From Phallusia mammillata (taxonomy: Eukaryota > Chordata > Ascidiacea > Phlebobranchia > Ascidiidae), in assembly GCA_003260075.1 (NCBI GenBank), contig QLIY01000613.1, forward strand, positions 23,843 through 87,842: DNA of 64,000 bases. The letters run 5' to 3'. Shown piece after piece: positions 47,768 to 60,910 of this stretch. Numbering within the stretch: position 1 is the first letter of the stretch; the number at the start of each line of letters is the position of its first letter. A program made the translations under genes and the position numbers. The notes beneath the pieces were generated by a model that was given only the letters and a program-made list of their open reading frames with translations, ran no database searches and was not told the DNA's origin.

Positions 47768-50700
47768 TTCCACATTTTTGAGCAAATGACATATCCTTCC
47801 TTTTTTGAATGCAGCTTTGCTGTAGTAACATACAATAGCCTGATGAGACTCTTAACCAATGGTTTCAAACCATTACTTTGAATATTAGGTCTCCAGCATA
47901 ATTTTACCAGAAGCTTCTTGGACAAAATCAGTTGTGGGAATAATTCAGTTTAGGATTAAAGTGTAAGATTTTTTGGCATTTTTTAAATTTATAATATGAG
48001 GTTGGGAACTGCTGTAAACCTGTGTATACGGTTATTTTTTTATGTTATGAAAACCAACGTTGCAGTTTAAGTAACTTCATTCTTTTCAATGACCAACATT
48101 GCTTGCTAAAAGCATTTTTTATATTTTTGTGCCAATTCCAAAAAGCTCTTAAGTTAGTCCAGAAGTATGATGTTTTAATGGTTGTTTGTTAAACAACTGC
48201 ATATGTAAGTTGAACACAGCAAGCGCTTTGCATACTGTAGTTTTTGTACATTATTATGTTCCCTATGTTTCAATATCTAGTTTTCTTTCTCTGATTGTTC
48301 CTACAAAAAAGCAAGTACCCTCACTCGTCAAACGAGTATTGTTAATTTTTGTTTCCCCTTTTAACTGTTAGTTAAAACACTGAACAGTTTATGGATGTCA
48401 TATTGAGCATTTTTCTACTTTTCTTGTATCTTACTTTAATTTGTGTTTTAGTCTATTTATCTGAAGCAAGTATCCTGCGTAAAATAAGGGTTGCATTTTT
48501 TCATGTTATTGGTTTTATGTGTAACATTTGCTCCACTTGTAATTGCTGATGTCAAATATTCTGCAGTATCCTTAATTGAGGCAAATTTTATCGCAAATGA
48601 ATTTTTTGTGCCTTGTTGTTAAACCCTACAAAGTTTTTTTGTAACTGTTTTGATCTGCTGGCACCTTTTTACGTTTTAAGTCTGGTAATGATGGGATCAC
48701 AATAGTACGGGGCCTCACTGGTTGGTTTAAAGCAACGTTTACATTTTTATTGCATTACAAAACTTCAGCTTAACTACCATACGGTATACAAGCTTTATGG
48801 CAATTTTTACATTTTGTGTGTTCAATGACATATTTCAGCAACAGTCACGTTTTCCATTTGTTAAACGGTATTTTATTAACATGAATATTTTCATCGATAA
48901 CAAAGCATGTTAAACTGTCAATTTCATAACCCATGACACTTTCATGCATTTTCATTGGCAAGCTATGTTTCTTACGGCAGTTACTTAAGCTGTCTCCACT
49001 TTTTGTTTTTCTTGCCTTTTGTTAAAAAAATTTTGATTGCGAACGGGACAGGGCGCTTTAAGCGAATGCTTACGTAACTGCATGTGGAAACTTGGCTTAG
49101 TCTGGATTTCAGCTAACATTGTTGATTGTAAATTTGTCCGAATACCTCCAATTCACGTTTGGCTTTCTGTGATATCTTTATCCACTGAAAGTCTCATACT
49201 GTTTGGAAGTTGTGTCGTGTGGTCTGTCGAGCTGGCTACGGCAATCACTATGTACGAATAAAATGCATTTCTCTGCAATGTTTTATCTTTCAGTTTATTT
49301 TATAGGCAAACCGGCTCTTTAAAGTTTTGTGTGAATTTACAATTGATATTCATAGGACGCTTATTACTAGAGACAAAAAGAAGTGTCACTTTTTTATTCC
49401 TGGGAACATACGCAATACATTAAAACGCAACAGTTATCAAATGATAAGAGCGGCTGGTGCTTGGTTTTATATGTACGAAGTTAAAGCACTCTCCTACTAA
49501 TAACAAACGCAGCGAACACCTTAGTTCACTTTATTTAACCATTTTCTGTAAATTCCTGTCAATAAAAAGGACTATCATCGGAGACACACAAAAACAAAAA
49601 TTAAGAACCATCGAGGAAACCTGAAAGGACCGGTTAAGGAAGACTGTAAAATTCCTGCAGGCATTTTTGCGAAGAAAGGAACATTTGTGTTTGACAAACA
49701 CTTGTTTGTATCTTTTTTGATTTTGAGATTTTTTCTTTCGCCAATGCAATAAAAGGTATACTAAATAAAGGTTTGTTACTTAAGATATGATTTACCAGAG
49801 ATGCACCAACTAATAACAACAAATCCAAATCAATGACGTCATTATTATGTTTGGTTTTTATTATTATTTCTATGTCGAAAAACAGTATCCATGATCCTAT
49901 TCCTGTTGCTGTAAGATTATACTTGGTAAATGTCTGATTATTTTTTGGTGATTTAGGGCAATGTTGGTTAAAGTTTTGTAGCTAGCATTTTGTAAATTAA
50001 AGTACATTGAGCATAGTATTAGTGTAAGTAGACATTTCCTGCACAGACTAATGTTGAGGCCGTTCAGTTTTAGAGTATCAGTAAGTGCTTTTTTGGGGGT
50101 CTCGTCTAAAACTGCGGGCCCACTTGGCCCACTTGGCCCGCTAGGCCCAGCACTTGGCACGCCCCATGCAATAAAAAAAACTGCGGGCCCACAGTTTTTA
50201 TACTTGTGAGAGACGCGACAAGCACTGGATATAATGGGCCCGCGTTTTTTCCCTGCGAGAGACGCGACAAGCACTGAATATAGTGGGCCCGCAGTTTTTC
50301 CTTGCGAGAGCCGCGATAAGCACTAGATATAATGGGCCCGCGGTTTTTCCCTGCGAGAGACGCGACAAGCACTGGATATAGTGGGCCCACAGTTTTTATA
50401 CTTGCGAGAGACGCGACAAGCACTAGATATAATGGGCCCGCGGTTTTTCCCTGCGAGAGACGCGACAAGCACTGGATATAATGGGCCCGCGGTTTTTCCC
50501 TGCGAGAGACGCGACAAGCACTGGATATAGTGGGCCCGCAGTTTTTCCTTGCGATAGCCGCGACAAGCACTAGATATAGTGGGCCCGCGGTTTTTCCCTG
50601 CGAGAGGCGGGCCAAGCACTAGATATAGTGTGCCCGCAGTTTTCACACTTGCGAGAAGTGTGCCAAGCGGGCCCGCAGTTTTTTAATTGCATCCATGAAG

Positions 50701-51124
50701 CGAGCCAAGTGCTGGGCCAAGCGGGCCAAGTGATCCAAGTGGGCCCGCAGTTTTAGACGTGACCGCTTTTTTTGTTATTTTTAGAATTTTTGCTGTTATA
50801 CTGTACAAATTTTGCCCAGTTATATGGCAAATAAACGATGTAACTTGTAAATAAAAGGAATATTATATATTCAGTTGCCTGTTCCAATTTGGTTTGACCT
50901 AAATAGCCCAAAACCTAAATTATAAACAAAGCATATTGGACTGTTTTTTTCCAGATTCCAGACATTTTTCTAGACCTTTTTCACATGTACAATGTCACAC
51001 CGAAGTACCTTATTCAAAAGAATGAACCCTAACCCTAAATACTTTTCAATTACTTATTACAGATAAGGACAATTCTTCACTATTTTTGTACAAAGACATT
51101 GTATTTCTGTTCAAGTCGGTTGAA
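47768..51124. other. Intergenic region SDF4 / WASP
   Basis: 3.4 kb with the SDF4 3' UTR at its left and the inverted-repeat minisatellite element (about 50095-50760) at its right. The 225-base frame at 49037-49261 has no family resemblance. No RNA gene is seen. Confidence 0.5.
50095..50765. mobile_element. Foldback element: long inverted repeats enclosing a 49-bp minisatellite
   Basis: The left arm from about 50097 (ggtctcgtctaaaactgcggg... ccacttggcccgct) is the inverted copy of the right arm ending near 50763 (...cccgcagttttagacgtgacc), about 90 bp each and imperfect. Between them are about nine units of 49 bp (gagacgcgacaagcactgga, tataatgggcccgcggtttt; for example starts at 50208, 50257, 50306). 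Each unit carries the near-palindrome gcgggcccgc that also recurs in the arms. Target duplication is uncertain (cttttttg / cttttttt). The 169-residue minus frame here is just the repeat translated. Confidence 0.85.
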
Positions 51125-52362
51125 ATGAGTGGACCACTGCCCCCTCCCCCTAATCAAAGGCGAACAGGGAGAGCGCCTGCATCTCATCATCCTTCATCAT
51201 TGCTAAGTGACCAAGAAAATAACAGTTTGTTCGGTTTACTGGGAAAGAAATGTGTTGTAAGTTAGAAAATGATGATTGCTTGTTTGTTTGTTACAGTTTG
51301 CAACCCTAACTATGTAAATTGTGTGATTTATAGGTTTTTGACTTTTCTTTCAAAACTATTTTAAGTTTGACTTTAATAGTTTGACAAAAATTATTGCTTT
51401 ACAAATTTCACAGAACACTTTAAAAGTTTGCCAAAAAATCTTTTTTAAACAATTTTGTATGTTTTTACCCAGAACACTGTTTTTTATCGCTTTCCATTTG
51501 TCACTAGAAACTATTTTTGTTGATTGTTGTGTTTGGATAATAGAGCATTGCCTTTTTATTTAAAATATCCAATTCATGCCCTTAATATGGATAAAAATAA
51601 TGTATGACACAATTTTGTTTTTGTTAATTTTTAGACCCTTGCAACAGCAGTCGTTCAAGTTTATCTTGCTCAAAATGGTAACAAGTGGCAGAAAAGATGT
51701 ACAGGAGTATGTTGTTTTGTTAAGGACAACCCCAATCGTTCATATTACATCCGAGTTTACAGCATCAGAGTAAGGGACTTACAAATTACAATTGTATTTG
51801 AAACTGGACTCAAAAATGGAGTACTCCACATACACAATTCTGGATAATTGCATATTCAGTTGTATTGTAATGTCAATCCTTTGTAAACAACTTGGTTAAT
51901 TGCATGTTCTGTTTAATAACATAAAATTGCTTGGTAAATTGGATGTGCGATTGGCAAGATTTACCTGTAGCACTACTAGTTCATGTTTCCGTATTTTGAG
52001 AATTACTTCGTTTAATAAGCCTGTTTTTGTACAGAATGAATCAAAGTTATGGGAACAGGAACTTTACAACCAGTTTAAATACAGCACCCCGCGTCCATAC
52101 TTCCATACATTCGATACAGATGTAAGACTAATTATTCAATTGTTTATTAAAAAAACATTCTGAACTTTTACCATAGGTAGCATTGATGCTGTATTTCTAA
52201 AACATCATAGTTTAAAAAAAAAAAAAATTTTTTTCTGTAAGTTAAAACTAATCCATGTTTATTAGAAATGCAGAGCAGGCCTTAACTTTGCCAGTGAAAA
52301 TGAAGCTATGAAGTTTAAGAATGTCATTGAAGACAAGATACGCAACAGACAAGATAAACGAG
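51125..52362 (+). CDS. WASL: WASP / N-WASP family, first four exons (WH1 domain), incomplete
   Basis: Actin-nucleation promoting factor that links Cdc42 and phosphoinositides to Arp2/3. Exons 51125-51256, 51635-51769, 52035-52121 and 52266-52362 join in phase to 150 residues. After a proline-rich start (GPLPPPPNQRR) comes the WH1/EVH1 domain: SLFGLLGKKCV, TAVVQVYL, FVKDNPNRSYYIRVY, LWEQELYNQFKY, PYFHTFDTD and GLNFASENEAMKF, each matching N-WASP closely (LLWEQELYNNFVY, GYFHTF, LNFANEEEA). This domain binds WIP. Exon 4 ends CGAG/GTACAA in phase 1. The basic/GBD, poly-proline and VCA exons should follow, but I cannot find them to 64 kb. Either a very long intron or a misjoin explains this. WASP versus N-WASP is not decidable from WH1 alone. 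Confidence 0.92.
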
Positions 52363-53971
52363 GTACAACAAGTTTGTCTTTATGTGGCTCAAACTAATCA
52401 CAATTGTTAGAGTAAAATTAGGTACTTTTGTTTATAGATTTAGTTTTACACATAAAACATTTGCAAGCAATTTATTCTGTCAAAAATTGTGTGTGTTTCT
52501 GGATCCTGTGTATTTCATTTCTAGTGATAGAGTGGTTGTGTACTATGCAATACAGAGCTTTAGCAGTGCTTTGGGAGTTTGTTAATGTTTTATTGGCGTG
52601 AAAAGGGCTTTTAAAATTAAATTGATGTGGTAACACGTTGCTTATTGGATCCAAAATTACATATTTGCCCAACAAACCACTATTGCTTGGTCCCAGGAGA
52701 AGAAATCCTTTACTGCTGCAACATAGTACATTAAAGTGGAATTAAATATTACTTAATCCTCTTGATAATTACATATGACTCAGGTACTGATATTTGAATG
52801 AGGTTATTTGAACTATGTGTGTTGTTTGGCATTTGAAGTGCCGAATCAGGTTTGGTCTGTGCTGGTATGCAAAAATGGTGTGACCTGGTACTTTTATGCC
52901 AATGGAGTTGGTCTGTTTGTTTGCCGACGAGCTAGCTGCTAATCTGCTCGTATTTTTGTGGACTTTCACTTTGATAAGTGTTTGTTTTGGTTTCGGCAAT
53001 CAGATATGCAAAGGTTGTCTGCGTTGTACTGCATTCCCCCAATGTTTGCTTTCTGACAACAGTGTTTACCCTTCTAGACCTTACTGTTCTGTGTGTCCTG
53101 TTGCAATTGGTCCAATTCCGAGCACACGCAAAAGCAATTACCCCTTGCATAAGATTCGTGGGGCGTTTTATGGACACTTCAGTCGCAGTTGCTGGCGCCC
53201 ATGCCCACATGACGTCATTGCGTATGACGACACATCCTGTGCAGTTAGCTTCCGCACCACTTAGCAACGTAGTTTGTGCGCTTTGCATGTTGGTGTCTCT
53301 GGCTTGTCGCGCCTGTTTGTTTCCAGCAAAGGGGTTGCCAGCCAGTTATCTATCAAGCCTTCAAACTTTTTTTACCGTGGTCTATTCTTACTTCCTTGTG
53401 AAATGTATTAATGAGTAATACGTTTTCAGTCCATTGAAAATCCTCAAAACAAATTTCCAGCTATGATTAATGGTCGTGATGAAGGTTGGTGCCACCAATT
53501 GTTGAATGCAAAGGCAAAAAAACATACAAGTGTTGTTTTTGTCAAAATGTACACTGGATAAAACTCTTTCTATGTACTTATGTTATGTACATGGTGCATA
53601 CTGAGCCTAGTACAACGCCTAGCACTTAAATTTATGAACATGCGACGTACCATGTTTTATGTCCCTGGTGTAACCTAAATTCGGTATAGTGCTTATTTAC
53701 ATATACCCGCTACATGTGTGTTTGTGCCATCTCTTAACCAGCGATGATTGTAGTAACCCTATGGAACACACGTCCAAATTTGCATGCGCAAAACGGGAAT
53801 TTGGTTTTTGTCAGGTGTGTTTTGACCTGAATTCAATGCATTGGTGGTCCAGGCTAATTAAAACACTGTACAGCCATTGTGGCAAGCCGTCACACAGCCT
53901 AAACAAGTACATACGCGCCTTGACAATTACCTGTCAAAAGCCATAACAACGCCTGATGCAGGTATGTGGAC

Positions 53972-54126
53972 TTATATTGGGTTAGTTCAGATTTTTAGTT
54001 AGGATTAGTATGCCACACCGTAAGCGACAATCGAAGTTTACTGGCCCCCCCCCCTTATATTGGGTTAGTTCAGATTTTTAGTTAGGATTAGTATGCCACA
54101 CCCTAAGCGACAATCGAAGTTTACTG
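53972..54126. repeat. Tandem duplicate flanking C10
   Basis: 53972-54044 and 54055-54126 are copies (ttatattgggttagttcaga... to ...tcgaagtttactg) separated by C10 at 54045-54054, the first C-type run in the window. Confidence 0.92.
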
Positions 54127-54189
54127 CTTTAGTGGGGATAGTTGGTGTAACGTTTTATCATTTTCGGTCAACTCTTAATAAACATTACG

Positions 54190-54522
54190 TCGCTTTTTTG
54201 GCGTTGATATTGATGAAGTGTGTCATTGGGAAACTACATTTTCAAGGAAGTTCAAAAATTCGTCATTGCAGGGACTTGGTGTGCTTTGCTTTTGACGAAT
54301 TGTTGTAATCTTGCAGCCTTTAATAGAACCGTAAAGCTTGGTCTAATCCCCCCCCCCTCGCTTTTTTGGCGTTGATATTGATGAAGTGTGTCATTGGGAA
54401 ACTACTTTAAGACATTTTCAAGGAAGTTCAAAAATTCGTCATTGCAGGGACTTGGTGGGCTTTGCTTTTGACGAATTGTTGTAATCTTGCAGCCTTTAAT
54501 AGAACTGTAAAGCTTGGTCTAA
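54190..54522. repeat. Tandem duplicate flanking C10
   Basis: 54190-54347 and 54358-54522 are copies (tcgcttttttggcgttgata... to ...cttggtctaa), separated by C10 at 54348-54357. The second has a short insertion (actttaag) and a few substitutions. Confidence 0.92.
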
Positions 54523-57500
54523 CCTTCTTTAACAAAGCCAAGTTGTCCTTCATGCGCGAAGCACGTATTTCTTGATAAAATCACGCTAGCACATTTTAGA
54601 CGTTACACTTTTTTGGACATTTAAGCCAACTTAACGCCTTGTAGGACTTTATTATTTATATGCGTTAAGCATTATTTTAACATTTATTTCAGGCATATAT
54701 CAATACATGTGGATGTATTTTATATTTTGATCTGCAACATCTCCAATATAAAGCATAAAAAAATCTTACAGTAACTACTCTATCACCTTTTTCGTGTTAC
54801 GATGCTTGTTTTGGGTGGTTATAGCGCTTGGAAAAACCGAAATACGTCGTCTCAGCATTTTTTGGGGTTACTATACGTGCAATTGGTCACAAATATGCGC
54901 CTGAATAAAACAATGCTTTTTTGGTTTAAATGGTAAAACGTCAGGCATTTTGGTTTCTGGCCTTTTGAGTTGACGCTATAAATGACTGCTTGTTTACACA
55001 ATAACAACACATACGTAAACAGCAAAGTTGAAAAACATGTTGATAATAATGCCACTTGTTAAACATATCAGCTATGACAATGCACGGCCAGTACCATAAC
55101 CCTTCACTGCATGACACAGTAAGGGATCGACGACTTTCTATGCCAATGACCTCACCACAGTAATTTGCTATTTTAAACCCCTTCAACTTTTTAATTAATT
55201 GATTCATTATAAAGTGATTAAACCTCACTGAAATATCACCATTTTAACTTTTGGACGTAGCGATAATAAAGCTCTACCTAAACTCAAATTCGCAGAAAAC
55301 TGTGTATGACGTATTCGGCAATGATTATTTTTCGGTGTGGTTTGCGCCTCTTGGCGCAACGGCCGATTATTACCTAAGGCAAATGCGCAAAATGATGCAT
55401 TAATGTCTATTACCTGATCACACATACGCAATACAGAGATACGATTTATGATTTGTTCAATGGCCAAATGAAACACTGTGATTTATGTGGAACATGCGTT
55501 TCAGATGACTCTTGTTTTTACTTAAGCGGTTGTTTCACGTTTTAATTGTCAATTTAATTCGTACAAAGGTGCCAGGTTCAAATCCCGACGCTAAAGCGTA
55601 ACGCAATTAAGAATTATTGTGTTTAAATAGTTGTGTACCTTACTCGAACGCTAGTTTGCGTTTTGTGGTGCACACGTTAACGATCATACACAACTAGAGG
55701 TAGCGTTCCTTGTGTGTTCTTCTCATTTTAGTGAAGATTGAACGATTGTTGTTTTTCCGTGTAACAGCCACAAGGGCGAATACCTTACATAAGTATGTAA
55801 CGCTCCTTTTACCGGTATGGGATTACAAACCAACTAAAACGTTTTTTTGCCGAGGAAAAAATTACCACATTACGTTACAGATGCTTGACTTTGATGCTAC
55901 CTTGTTTCAGACTGTTGTTTGTCATTCTAATGGCCTGTTTAAATGTTCAACCAATTTAGAAATACCCTGTGGTCCAACATTCCTACCGCAGCGGTTTTAG
56001 CAAGGTTGGTAAACACGTCACCGTACGAACGTATTGTTTGTGCTGTTTGGAAAATGTTATCCCACACAACTGGCAGACTGTTTTTGGACATCGACAAGTA
56101 ATCTTTCTTCAGCAAGTCTCAATATTCAAAAAAGACTGGTTTTTCGCTGTAGAGGCTGGTACAGCAAAAAAGGAACCAAGAGCGCAATCAAATGTGGTTT
56201 TTGAAGTACTGTATTGCATGTAACATTCTTTGCCTTATTTTAAGTACCTCAACACAATATTTCGAATTGTGTTTATTTGGTTTTAAATCAAATTCTCACA
56301 TTGATTGTAAAACATTATGCCAGTCGTTTGTATATGGGAAAATCCTAATTCAAGAGCATTGTATTTCGAAACGATAATGTGGTAAATAACCTAAGAATCA
56401 AAATTTATGCATGGTTTCATTTCTAATTTTCCAGGAATTTGCAAGCTTGCTGGTGCTAAAAAACTATTCTCCATATTTTGTAGATTACTATTCAGTTTAA
56501 CAGACTTACTGTTTTTTTTAGACTTGTCTGTTTTTAGATTTGTTTTTCTTGGTTTTCATACATTTGTTTCTATCGATTCAACCATGTTTCATATCATCAG
56601 TATTTTGTATAACTTCGGCCCATGTTTGTCGATAGCTTGTGTCTTCCAGCGAGTCAGTGTCTATACTGGTGTGTTCGAGTCACACCACGCCACAAATTAC
56701 CAGCTCAGCCACTCACGAATGGACACGTGTAACACGGTTCCGGATGCAAGGGGGAACCGTATCAGAGCGATTATATGCTAACCCTAAATCTGATTTCTTC
56801 GTGTGTTGGCGTTGTAACGGACTTTCAGCAACCCGTCTGACTATTCTTCCTTATTTTTGTGTTTTCAAAGCTTGGTTTAAATGCACATGTACACAGTTCA
56901 TGGTTTTATCAAGAGTTATAATAGACGTGTATGTCCATATGCTTTGAGTGAAACATATCTAACGTCCATTGAATGATATGTCTAAAAACTAAGCTGATCA
57001 AATTTGAAGGAGACTATTTTGTTTGTTTTTTCTTAAATTTCTGCTGCGTTAAGTTGACTTACAACTCAATGATTTATTTTAGCCAGCGTTTCAGAAAACA
57101 AAGCTCTTCTCTGGACACTTGTGGGCGCTACTGGGCCGTTTTCGATATGACATCACTTTGTGTCGTATTACACGTGACATGAAGCAAGCTTGGACGTGAT
57201 GCATGTATAAAAAAATTGTTAATAACTCACAGAAAGTTTGTTCACACCACGAAATGTTTTCCATTTGTTTACCAAATCTCGTTTAATCTGATAATTTGTG
57301 TGCATTTAACTTCAGAAATTAAAGTATTCCAGTTAACAGCAAAACTGTAAAAACTACAAGCAACCTTAAGCGCGCACAGTCACAATTTTGAGTTTGTTTC
57401 GTTTTAATCTGGCTTTACTATCTTGATGTCGATGTGGCGATGACGCAGAGCATGTCAGGAAATGGTCTGTTGTGTTTTTCCTTTCTGTCTTGGACTGACG

Positions 57501-59489
57501 CAAATTCAATCGCTCGTTTAAACCGCCAGTGTTTGTGGAGCAGCGGTGTCCGCCTTTTTTACCAAAACCTACCTTTTTAGCAGGGAATCTTTTGAGATCG
57601 ATACATCCCGTTTCAAGATGACTAAACAACTCATTTTTAACCTTGTAAATTTGGTGCCAACGACGTTGCCTTGATTTCATCGGCTAAATTGGACTTAAAA
57701 TTGTCAAGTTATTTTAAGCCAAAACCATTCAACGATATTTAGCCACATCAAGACAGAGATTTGAGACTAGGAATGATATTTTCGCCAAGTGCATTTACAT
57801 CCAACCACAAATGCCATTTTCTGGTCATAACATGTCATTGCAGTTTGGCAAGGGCCACAAAGCTTCTACCTTAAATCAAAGATTTGAGATAAAAATACCA
57901 TAGTTTCTATTACTCCTTGATCGACTGTTTCGACATTCCTTGTGTAGATAATGTATCAAAAACGTGGTATACATCCTGTAACGAATGCTCATTTCAACAT
58001 ACTAACAACTTGCCAAGCACAACTACTACAACAATGGCAGGATAATGATGTGTGATTGGAAACTTGGAAAGCAAAATAACTTCAATGGTTTTGTTCAAAG
58101 ACCGCCAAAGTTTTCTCGCACGCTTGAAGCATTTAAGGAAGGAAAACAGTGAAAAACGGCTGGATAAGTGGAATTGAGCTTTCTGTGACTTAAATCGACC
58201 GCATGGTGTCAGTAAAGTGCCACACTTTGTTGATCATCATCAGTTTGGATCACGTGATTGTGCTGCAAAACCAGGATTTTAGCTAAATTTGACTTGCAAG
58301 ATTACAAAACAATTTTCAAATCAACAAACTGGGAAACAAAACGGAGAAAGATCAGCAAACATACCCAGCTGCATTCATAAAATACGATGCCAAAACGGCG
58401 GTAAAGGCTTCACACTTGACAATTCCCTCTGTGCCCAACTCTTTAGCAACTCGCCAGTCTGAGCTATTATCACATCCGCTGGTGTCTCGATCGCACTGTT
58501 TCGTCACAGTGGAGTTGAATTGTGACAGAACAATTGTTTCCGGTGCGGTTATCGACTCTTGTCCAGTGCTGTGTGGGATTGCAGCAAACGCCGCTTTCTC
58601 ATATTTGGCCATGACAGAATTGGGCGAGGCGTTTTCCTAGATGTTACCTGTAGGGTTGGGTTTCTGTTTTTGAGTAAAGTTCCAGCTGACTGTACAGGTA
58701 GTCGATTATGCAAGGTTTTATCGCGTTTTGTAACTGTCTGTTCCTTACAGCTAAGTTATTTTACTTTTCAAGCAAATCATCGCATGTTTTGAAGGAAAGG
58801 TTTTTATCAATAGTTTTTACAATAAGTGATCTCATTTTGGAAGTTTTTTTGGTTTCTGTTTTAAAGAAACTTTTGCCCCAGTATAAAAGTTATCGATTAT
58901 GCACGGCTTAACCAACGTGGCGTATGTTAATATATCGCTTTTTTGTCAGTGTCTGTTTATCACAGGTTAGAATATTTTACTTTTCAAGTCATCGCATATT
59001 TCAAAGGAAAGATTGTTTCAAGTTTTTTTTTCCAGTCAGTTTTTGTTCTTTACCTTTTTGAAAGTTTTTTGAGTGAAATTTATGCCTCAACAAAATTGCA
59101 AAAAAACGGTACTGATTTTGCGTAAATTACAGTGTGACGTGACTCAGATTTTGTTTGTTTACCCGAAAGTCAGTTTATGATTGTACAGGAAACGTAGAAT
59201 GAATCGTGAAACTTGGTAACTTACAAGTGGTTGTTGATGGTAGCTTTGTATCAGGAAATCAAAACTGTCGGAACGCTTACCTTAAACCCGTCTGTCATCA
59301 CAGTTTAGGTAAACTCGTTTTACAAGCAGTTTTTAAATGGCAAAAAGTCAAGATAAAACAGTTTAAATTTGTACTATATTCTAAGTTATATGCATTGCCT
59401 CAGAAATTGGATATATATTTCGAGGGTAGGCATCAGCAATGCCTTATTCAAATAGAATACGCAATCAAAACTATTGGCTGACTTCTCTG

Positions 59490-60345
59490 ATTTGTATCCA
59501 CATCAGTTATGTCTGTAAGCAAAAGTGTGAAGTTGTAAGTTTGAAATACTTGGGTTCAGACGTCCAAACGTATTGCCCTGTTTGTTGCCCCCCCCCCGTA
59601 ACGCTTAATAAGAACAGTGCCATACGTTTGAAAATACGGGTAGCATAATATTTTGTGTTGTTTCTTTGCAGTCACTTATAAGTCGTCTGTAAAAATAGTC
59701 CAAGCTGAGACAAGCCCTGTTGCTACATTTTGTGATGCGTCAACTAATATATGTTAAAATTATATATTGATAAACAAAAATTCATAGTGGGTTAGTTACC
59801 ACCAAGGGGCAAATTAGGAAACATCCCAGTTTCTTCCCCCCCCCCATTTGTATCCACATCAGTTATGTCTGTAAGCAAAAGTGTGAAGTTGTAGGTTTGA
59901 AATACTTTCAGACGTCCAAACGTATTGCCCTGTTTGTTGATTTGATGTTTTATGGAAAAACGAGTGAAAAAAACTCTAAGAAAAGGTAACGCTTAATAAG
60001 AACAGTGCCATACGTTTGAAAATACGGGTAGCACAATATTTTGTGTTGTTTCTTTGCAGTCACTTAAGTCGTCTGTAAAAATAGTCCAAGCTAAGACAAG
60101 CCCTGTTGCTACAACCTGTGATGTGCCAATTAAAATATGTTGAACATAATGTAATACAGTTTTTTGTCCTGTTTCTGTACGGTTTAGTCGTCTGTTAGAA
60201 TAGTCCAAGCTAAGACAAACCCCGTTGCTACATTTTGTGATGCGTCAATCAAAATATGTTAAAATTATCTAACGATAAACAAGAATTCATAGAATATGTG
60301 GGTTAGTTATCGCCAAGGGTCAAATTAGGAAACATCCCAGTTTCT
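59490..60345. repeat. Long duplicate with a C10 replacing 46 bases in one copy
   Basis: 59490-59835 and 59846-60345 are copies separated by C10 at 59836-59845. Inside the first copy a C10 (59588-59597) stands between tgtttgttg and gtaacgctta. The second copy reads the same two flanks with 46 real bases (59940-59985) between them. The second copy also holds an internal partial duplication of about 115 bp (60060-60235) that the first lacks. Confidence 0.92.
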
Positions 60346-60556
60346 AAGAAAAGAGAAAGAACGTATATAATTTATCAACCAGTCAGTTTGTGTATAACGT
60401 CAACTAAGTCGTGCATGCTGGGTAGAAGCTAGCTTTTGCTGTTTTGAACCCTCCCTGGGTATCATGTTTCAATACGCATTGCGCTTCATTCAATCCATGT
60501 TTGACATTTTGTTTGATGGAATGCTTCTTCGTGTGCGTCACCGGTGCTTCTTGGGG

Positions 60557-60910
60557 CTCTGAAAGCGAACCTGTATGCCACAGATACGAAGTATTAGGTG
60601 ATTCTTCCATGAAACGATACTCGAACCCCAATACCCTTTCGTCTATTTGTGACCAATTGTGGTAAGAATGAATAGACTCGTAGTATTGACTTATAAGGTG
60701 CGCAGATGTGTTCGAAATATCTGCATGTCCCCCCCCCCCTCTGAAAGCGAACCTGTATGCCACAGATACGAAGTATTCAGTGATTCTTCCATGAAACGAT
60801 ACTCGAACCCCAACAACCCTTTCGTCTATTTGTGACCAATTGTGGCAAGAATCAATAGACTCGTAGTATTGACTTATAAGGTGCGCAGAGGTGTTTGAAA
60901 TATCTGCATG
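60557..60910. repeat. Tandem duplicate flanking C10
   Basis: 60557-60728 and 60739-60910 are copies (ctctgaaagcgaacctgtat... to ...aaatatctgcatgt), separated by a C run at 60729-60738. The 172-residue minus frame across it repeats itself for this reason. Confidence 0.92.

Noticed and set aside
50106-50646. Long minus-strand frames with repeated YPVLVASLA-like units
   Set aside because: The 49-bp minisatellite translated; 49 is not a multiple of three, so all frames rotate through similar words. No start context or splice structure.
52896-53418. Overlapping frames of 118-146 residues after WASP exon 4
   Set aside because: No WASP or other family motif, overlapping frames on both strands, no phase-compatible acceptor.
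53428-53486. Possible WASP exon 5 after an acceptor-like cgttttcag
   Set aside because: Joining to exon 4 (phase 1) gives an immediate stop codon (GTC CAT TGA), so it cannot be the next exon.
12913-54054. Replication origin marked by the G-to-C switch
   Set aside because: Attractive, but the constant run length of 10 and the C10 replacing 46 bases point to placeholders; kept only as an alternative.
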